Origin: a bacterium
Lineage (GTDB): Bacteria > Spirochaetota > UBA4802 > UBA5550
DNA length: 25,773 nucleotides
Assembly (NCBI GenBank): GCA_024224995.1
Contig: JAAENB010000508.1
Location: forward strand, 1-25,773
Direction of reading: 5' to 3'
The position numbers were made by a program, and so were the translations under genes. A model generated the notes under the pieces. It saw only the letters and a list, made by a program, of their open reading frames with translations, did not search any database and had not been told where the DNA came from. Positions 22,519 to 25,773 of the stretch are shown here, in pieces. The number at the start of each line of letters is the position of its first letter. The stretch's first letter is position 1.

Positions 22519-23025
22519 TTACTTATCAGTTAAATAAAAGACTAAACCAAATATTTCACCATCAGTTATTTCAATATCAGGGGCGCTGGAATCGTATAAA
22601 GTACCATGAAATGTTCCATGCATAAATCCATTGGGGCCTTCCCATCTATCAATTTCAAAATTAAATGGATAACTTGATGAATCTTCAGAACTCCAGTAAT
22701 TAGTTCCATCAGAATAATCAAAATCAAAGTCGGTAGAATATTGACTATATGTTGCTCCAAAAGAGGATACAATAAAAGGGATATCTATAGAGATTGAACC
22801 TTTTTCGCATTCTGCACTTTCGCCATATGAACTCCATAATGATATCCACAAATTGCCGGTACTGTAGTGAGAAAAAGCAAAAGAATCAGTTGAACATTTT
22901 ATTGATTCACCATTCGCTTTGAATTTAATGTAGCTTTCAACTGTATCATCAGTTAATTCGTCTTTACAACTAAGCAGCCCAAAAATTATTATTGTGATTA
23001 AAGGAATGATAATGATATGTTTCAT
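22519..23025 (-). CDS. Small lipoprotein of unknown function
   Basis: A 168-residue predicted lipoprotein. The signal peptide IIIIPLITIIIFGLLSC ends in a good lipobox with Cys20. The mature part is rich in Ser, Tyr, Asp and aromatic residues (TDFDFDYSDGTNYWSSEDSS) and probably beta-sandwich, ending in ITDGEIFGLVFYLTD. I do not recognise a family. The frame extends to 23058, but the ATG at 23025 gives a clean signal peptide and has GGGGGATC about 5 bases upstream. A possible promoter (TTGACA at 23077-23072, TCTAAT at 23052-23047) has a long 19-base spacer. It may sense or bind something at the cell surface; no neighbour clarifies it. Confidence 0.7.
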   Translation of the reverse strand: MKHIIIIPLITIIIFGLLSCKDELTDDTVESYIKFKANGESIKCSTDSFAFSHYSTGNLWISLWSSYGESAECEKGSISIDIPFIVSSFGATYSQYSTDFDFDYSDGTNYWSSEDSSSYPFNFEIDRWEGPNGFMHGTFHGTLYDSSAPDIEITDGEIFGLVFYLTDK

Positions 23026-23154
23026 TTGAAGATCCCCCAAGTAGGAATTAGATCTCACTTCAGCAAAACATTGTCAAGCTTTTTTTAGTACACTCAAGTC
23101 AAAAATTGATTGTATTTATGGTGCTTTTGGTGAGACGCAAATTCCTGAAAAAGG

Positions 23155-23685
23155 TCAGGTTATTTGTGAGTATATCCTGATCTTTTTGGGTACATTCCGG
23201 TCTACTTCTTCATGGGATATGGGATAATTTCCGTTTAATTCATGCCCATTGGCTCTAAAACTTTCAAATTCATGGATGTGTAATCCACCTCTTTTACCCT
23301 GTGACAAAACAAATGTTTTTATTTTAATTTTTTTGTCTAAAAGAGCAAACGCGTTAGCCATAACACCATGAGTATATCGATAACCACTACCTAAAGAATT
23401 TCCTCGATAAATAACAATTTTATTTGAGTCTTTTTCTTCTATAAAAAATAGCTGCTCCCATGTTCTCGGTATATTTCTAAAGATCTTAGGTAGATCCTTA
23501 TGAGTTTTTTTTACATGATTACCATACATAATCACAGACCATACATTACAGTTTCCAAGCTCTTTAAGCAGTTTCCCATGGCCTTTCTTATCTCTATCGT
23601 AATAATAATGACAATCATGGATTTTTTTTCTGAAAGTCAGCTCGGCATATTGTTTTGAAAAATTTAATTTAGTTATTTTTTTCAT
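23155..23685 (-). CDS. Unrecognised basic protein
   Basis: A 176-residue protein with many Lys, His, Arg and Tyr residues and no signal peptide or membrane helix. Landmarks are KKIHDCHYYYDRDKKGHGKL near the N terminus, VIYRGNSLGSGYRYTHG in the middle and RGGLHIHEFESFRANG late. The YRG and later H-x-H hints do not suffice to name an enzyme. AGGGATAA precedes the ATG. It lies 32 bases after the AAA/nuclease-like gene on the same strand and could be co-transcribed with it. Confidence 0.6.
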   Translation of the reverse strand: MKKITKLNFSKQYAELTFRKKIHDCHYYYDRDKKGHGKLLKELGNCNVWSVIMYGNHVKKTHKDLPKIFRNIPRTWEQLFFIEEKDSNKIVIYRGNSLGSGYRYTHGVMANAFALLDKKIKIKTFVLSQGKRGGLHIHEFESFRANGHELNGNYPISHEEVDRNVPKKIRIYSQIT

Positions 23686-23717
23686 AATTTATCCCTAAAA
23701 CACAAAAGACCAGAGAG

Positions 23718-25319
23718 CTAGTTTCCGGTTTCAACAAAAACAGGCATAACCGTCACCCCGGTAGATTTATCTGAATAATCAACTTCATACTTCTTCCTGT
23801 TTTCTTCATCAATATACTCAATGAAAAAAACCAGGGTGATTTCCGATAGTTCCAGGTGCTTCCCGTATCGTGCGGCCTGGCTTAATGCTTTTTTGTACCC
23901 GCTTTGGTCTTTATAGCTTTTTAATTCAATTCCGTAAATTTTTTGTTTATACCGTATTATTAAATCTATCTGGCCATTGCCTGTTGGAAATTCGGGAAAA
24001 ACCTGCGCGCCCTTACCTCTAAGAAATCTATGGAGATACATATAAAAATTAAAATGAAATACCGCCTCATATATTTTCATATCCGATCTTCTGGGGGCGT
24101 CTTTCAAAGACCATTCCCTGTTCTTTACTAAATATTTTCTGAACAGATCTACTATTCTTTTTATATTCAGATGATCTTCCATTATAACATCATCGAGATT
24201 TTCAAATGGATCGACAAAATCCCCCATCTGGTTAAATATCTCACCGGAAAAATAATTAAAGAGTCTTTTTTGAACAAAGGGGCTGGAGAATTTTACATAA
24301 TATTCCGTTTTACCCACTTTTTCCCGGCTAATAACACCGTTCATATATAGAAAATTCAATTTTTTATCATCATATTTAAATTCAATTTTTTCATCGGTTC
24401 TAAATAATTCCAATACCAGGTTCTTATAAGGCTCCTGTTCCGCTTTGCTTATTATATTTAAAATATTGTTGTTAGGAAGAACTAAAGTTGCCGCGGCATA
24501 TACTTCTTCAAAAGTATCTATTGTTACGGGTTTATCTTTTTCAATAACAATATCCTCAGCCCCCTGGGTGAGAAGTTCGCCGAACCAACAGGTTAAACCG
24601 GGCTGCCCCCTGGTTTCATAATAAAGCCGGTCAATTACTTCTTGCTCAACTTTTTGCCCGCTCTCCCGTTCATACCATTTAAACATCTCCTTAACTTCAT
24701 CATCGGTAAGGTTTGGAATATGTACACTTCTCTGAACATTAAAGGGAGAACCTTTGGCGTTTTCGACGCCCAGTACGCTCCTGACACCGATGAGGGCAAC
24801 ACCGTGTAAAAGATAGTCTTTTTCTTCAGTAGGGGTATCTCGTTGATCCTGCCTTAACATGTGAATGTTTCTGAAAACGCCCACAATGGCGCTTATTGCA
24901 TCCTCAGCCAGGGCATCAAACTCGTCAATGATCAGGACCAGGGGTTTGTCCAGTATATCTTTTTTAAATATACTCATAAATTTTTCCTGGGTGTCGGCTT
25001 TTATCTCTTTTTTACCTAACTTCTCCATAATAAAAGCAGAGATAGATATTAATATCTTACTAACATCATCTTCCGTTTTCAGGTGTTCCAGGTTTAACTT
25101 GACAACATCAAATCTTTCATCAGCCTGGAGCTTTAAAAGCACCTCCTGCATCACCCAGCTTTTACCTGTCTGCCGGGGAGCCCATACTGTTATGTAATGG
25201 CCGCCTTTTTTAAATTCCTCTCCAATCAATTGGGAATGTGCTTTGTCAATTAACTCTTTTCTTGGAGCATAATAATTTAAGTCGGGATCTACAGGGCCAT
25301 ATGATGAAAATTTTCGCAT
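23718..25319 (-). CDS. AAA ATPase with C-terminal PD-(D/E)XK nuclease-like domain
   Basis: A 533-residue protein. The Walker A motif is VWAPRQTGKSW (about 45-55) and Walker B is LVLIIDEFDAL (about 131-141). IGVRSVLGVENAKGSPFN and the GQPGLTCWFGELL segment fit an ORC/CDC6-like AAA module of the kind annotated AAA-like in many anaerobes. The C terminus has GQIDLIIRYKQKIYGIELKS, giving D...ExK of PD-(D/E)XK nucleases. The role is unknown; defence or mobile DNA handling is possible. GAGGAAAA precedes the ATG. It differs in domain details from the 575-residue protein at 15996-17723, which is only distantly similar in architecture. Confidence 0.82.
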   Translation of the reverse strand: MRKFSSYGPVDPDLNYYAPRKELIDKAHSQLIGEEFKKGGHYITVWAPRQTGKSWVMQEVLLKLQADERFDVVKLNLEHLKTEDDVSKILISISAFIMEKLGKKEIKADTQEKFMSIFKKDILDKPLVLIIDEFDALAEDAISAIVGVFRNIHMLRQDQRDTPTEEKDYLLHGVALIGVRSVLGVENAKGSPFNVQRSVHIPNLTDDEVKEMFKWYERESGQKVEQEVIDRLYYETRGQPGLTCWFGELLTQGAEDIVIEKDKPVTIDTFEEVYAAATLVLPNNNILNIISKAEQEPYKNLVLELFRTDEKIEFKYDDKKLNFLYMNGVISREKVGKTEYYVKFSSPFVQKRLFNYFSGEIFNQMGDFVDPFENLDDVIMEDHLNIKRIVDLFRKYLVKNREWSLKDAPRRSDMKIYEAVFHFNFYMYLHRFLRGKGAQVFPEFPTGNGQIDLIIRYKQKIYGIELKSYKDQSGYKKALSQAARYGKHLELSEITLVFFIEYIDEENRKKYEVDYSDKSTGVTVMPVFVETGN

Positions 25320-25333
25320 TTTTCCTCGAATTG

Positions 25334-25379
25334 GTCCCGAGACCGTTTAATTTATAACTAAATGTTTCGGGACAATCAA
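25334..25379 (-). promoter_or_regulatory. Promoter with flanking inverted repeat for the AAA/nuclease gene
   Basis: On the minus strand TTGATT (25379-25374), 17 bases and TATAAA (25356-25351) form a plausible promoter, with a start point near 25344. GTCCCGAGAC (25334-25343) and GTTTCGGGAC (25364-25373) are inverted repeats matching at nine of ten bases. They bracket the -10 box, as an operator would. Confidence 0.45.
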
Positions 25380-25479
25380 AATTTAAGTTTATTTACTTTA
25401 AGCTCAAACCGAACATTTTGTCAATAAAAAACCGGTTCCGGGCTCTGAGTTGAGCTATAAGCATAAGAAGCAGTCATCC

Positions 25480-25773
25480 CCGGAAAAATAGGTCAGAAAC
25501 TGTTTACGGAAGAAACTATGTCGACACCGGGGTCTGTTTTTTGCGAAGCGAAGATGCTCCGGGCAAAGTGTGCGACCCCTGCGAGGGGTTTGGTTCTGAG
25601 AGACGTTGCAGTGCAACGCCTCTCTTCCCGGAAAACAGGCCCTATTCTAAAAGAGTTTCTTGAGAGTGCTGACCCTGCGAAGCAGGGAAAAAATAGATTA
25701 GAAACTAAATAGTACGTCATATATAAGGTATATGAACCCGGAATGTAACCTATGGCCGGAGCAATACCTCCGC
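25480..25773. repeat. Multi-hairpin dispersed repeat region at the right edge
   Basis: No credible gene. Stems include ACCCCT-gcg-AGGGGT (25575-25589), GAGAG-CGTTGCA with TGCAACG-CTCTC (25598-25624, one mismatch) and CCCTGC-gaa-GCAGGG (25673-25687). GAAAAATAGGTCAGAAACT (about 25482) and GAAAAAATAGATTAGAAACT (about 25686) begin two units about 205 bases apart. From 25718 on the sequence matches the repeat at about 120-180 near the left edge. The stretch 25380-25480 before it is plain A+T-rich spacer. Confidence 0.6.

Noticed and set aside
25493..25720. Short ORFs on both strands near the right edge
   Set aside because: They coincide with repeat hairpins, lack RBSs and resemble no protein.

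Overview
The window comes from an unidentified bacterium with moderately A+T-rich intergenic DNA. Two proteins have lipoprotein signal peptides (17910-19778 and 22519-23025). An archerase-dependent 2-hydroxyacyl-CoA dehydratase set and a radical SAM enzyme point to an anaerobe. A spirochaete-like or other Gram-negative anaerobe would fit, but no gene here fixes the taxonomy. I see no rRNA, tRNA, transposase or CRISPR array.

Region 1 (about 374-13062) is metabolic and looks like one biosynthetic locus. One minus-strand operon (11357 down to 6367) encodes an MBL-fold hydrolase, an FAD oxidoreductase, an acyl carrier protein, a radical SAM enzyme and a fatty-acyl-AMP ligase; a TTGACA-17-TATATT promoter lies upstream. 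A second minus-strand operon (4997 down to 374) encodes two 2-hydroxyacyl-CoA dehydratase subunits, their ATP-dependent activator and a TrpB2-type PLP enzyme. A GNAT acyltransferase (5263-6381, plus) sits between them. It shares a symmetric, palindromic divergent promoter region with the dehydratase operon and overlaps the ligase gene tail to tail. A group II PLP decarboxylase (11572-13062, plus) diverges from the first operon. My inference is a small-molecule pathway: an acid is loaded on the carrier protein and modified, an amino acid is decarboxylated to an amine, and the GNAT may join the two. The product cannot be read from sequence.

Region 2 (about 13170-21240) is accessory and rich in repeats. 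It holds a chimeric ORF (sigma-70 region 2 fused to a membrane segment) coupled to a MotA/TolQ-like membrane protein, an ATC-hydrolase-like protein, an AAA-like/PD-(D/E)XK protein, a PKD/beta-helix lipoprotein and a VapBC toxin-antitoxin pair. Scattered through it are copies of a repeat cassette: a GC-rich palindromic leader, a CCCGGGA-TAGA-TCCCGGG hairpin, a small minus-strand ORF and a 79-residue ORF. Some copies are intact and some are deletion derivatives.

Region 3 (about 21240-25319) begins with a predicted small RNA or attenuator (promoter at 21271, strong terminator ending at 21379). Next come a 45-bp interrupted palindrome and 12-bp tandem repeats, a 56-residue probable ribbon-helix-helix regulator and a class III autoinhibited Fic enzyme. 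A small lipoprotein, an unrecognised protein and a second AAA/PD-(D/E)XK protein follow. Both ends of the window carry related copies of a dispersed, strongly palindromic repeat.
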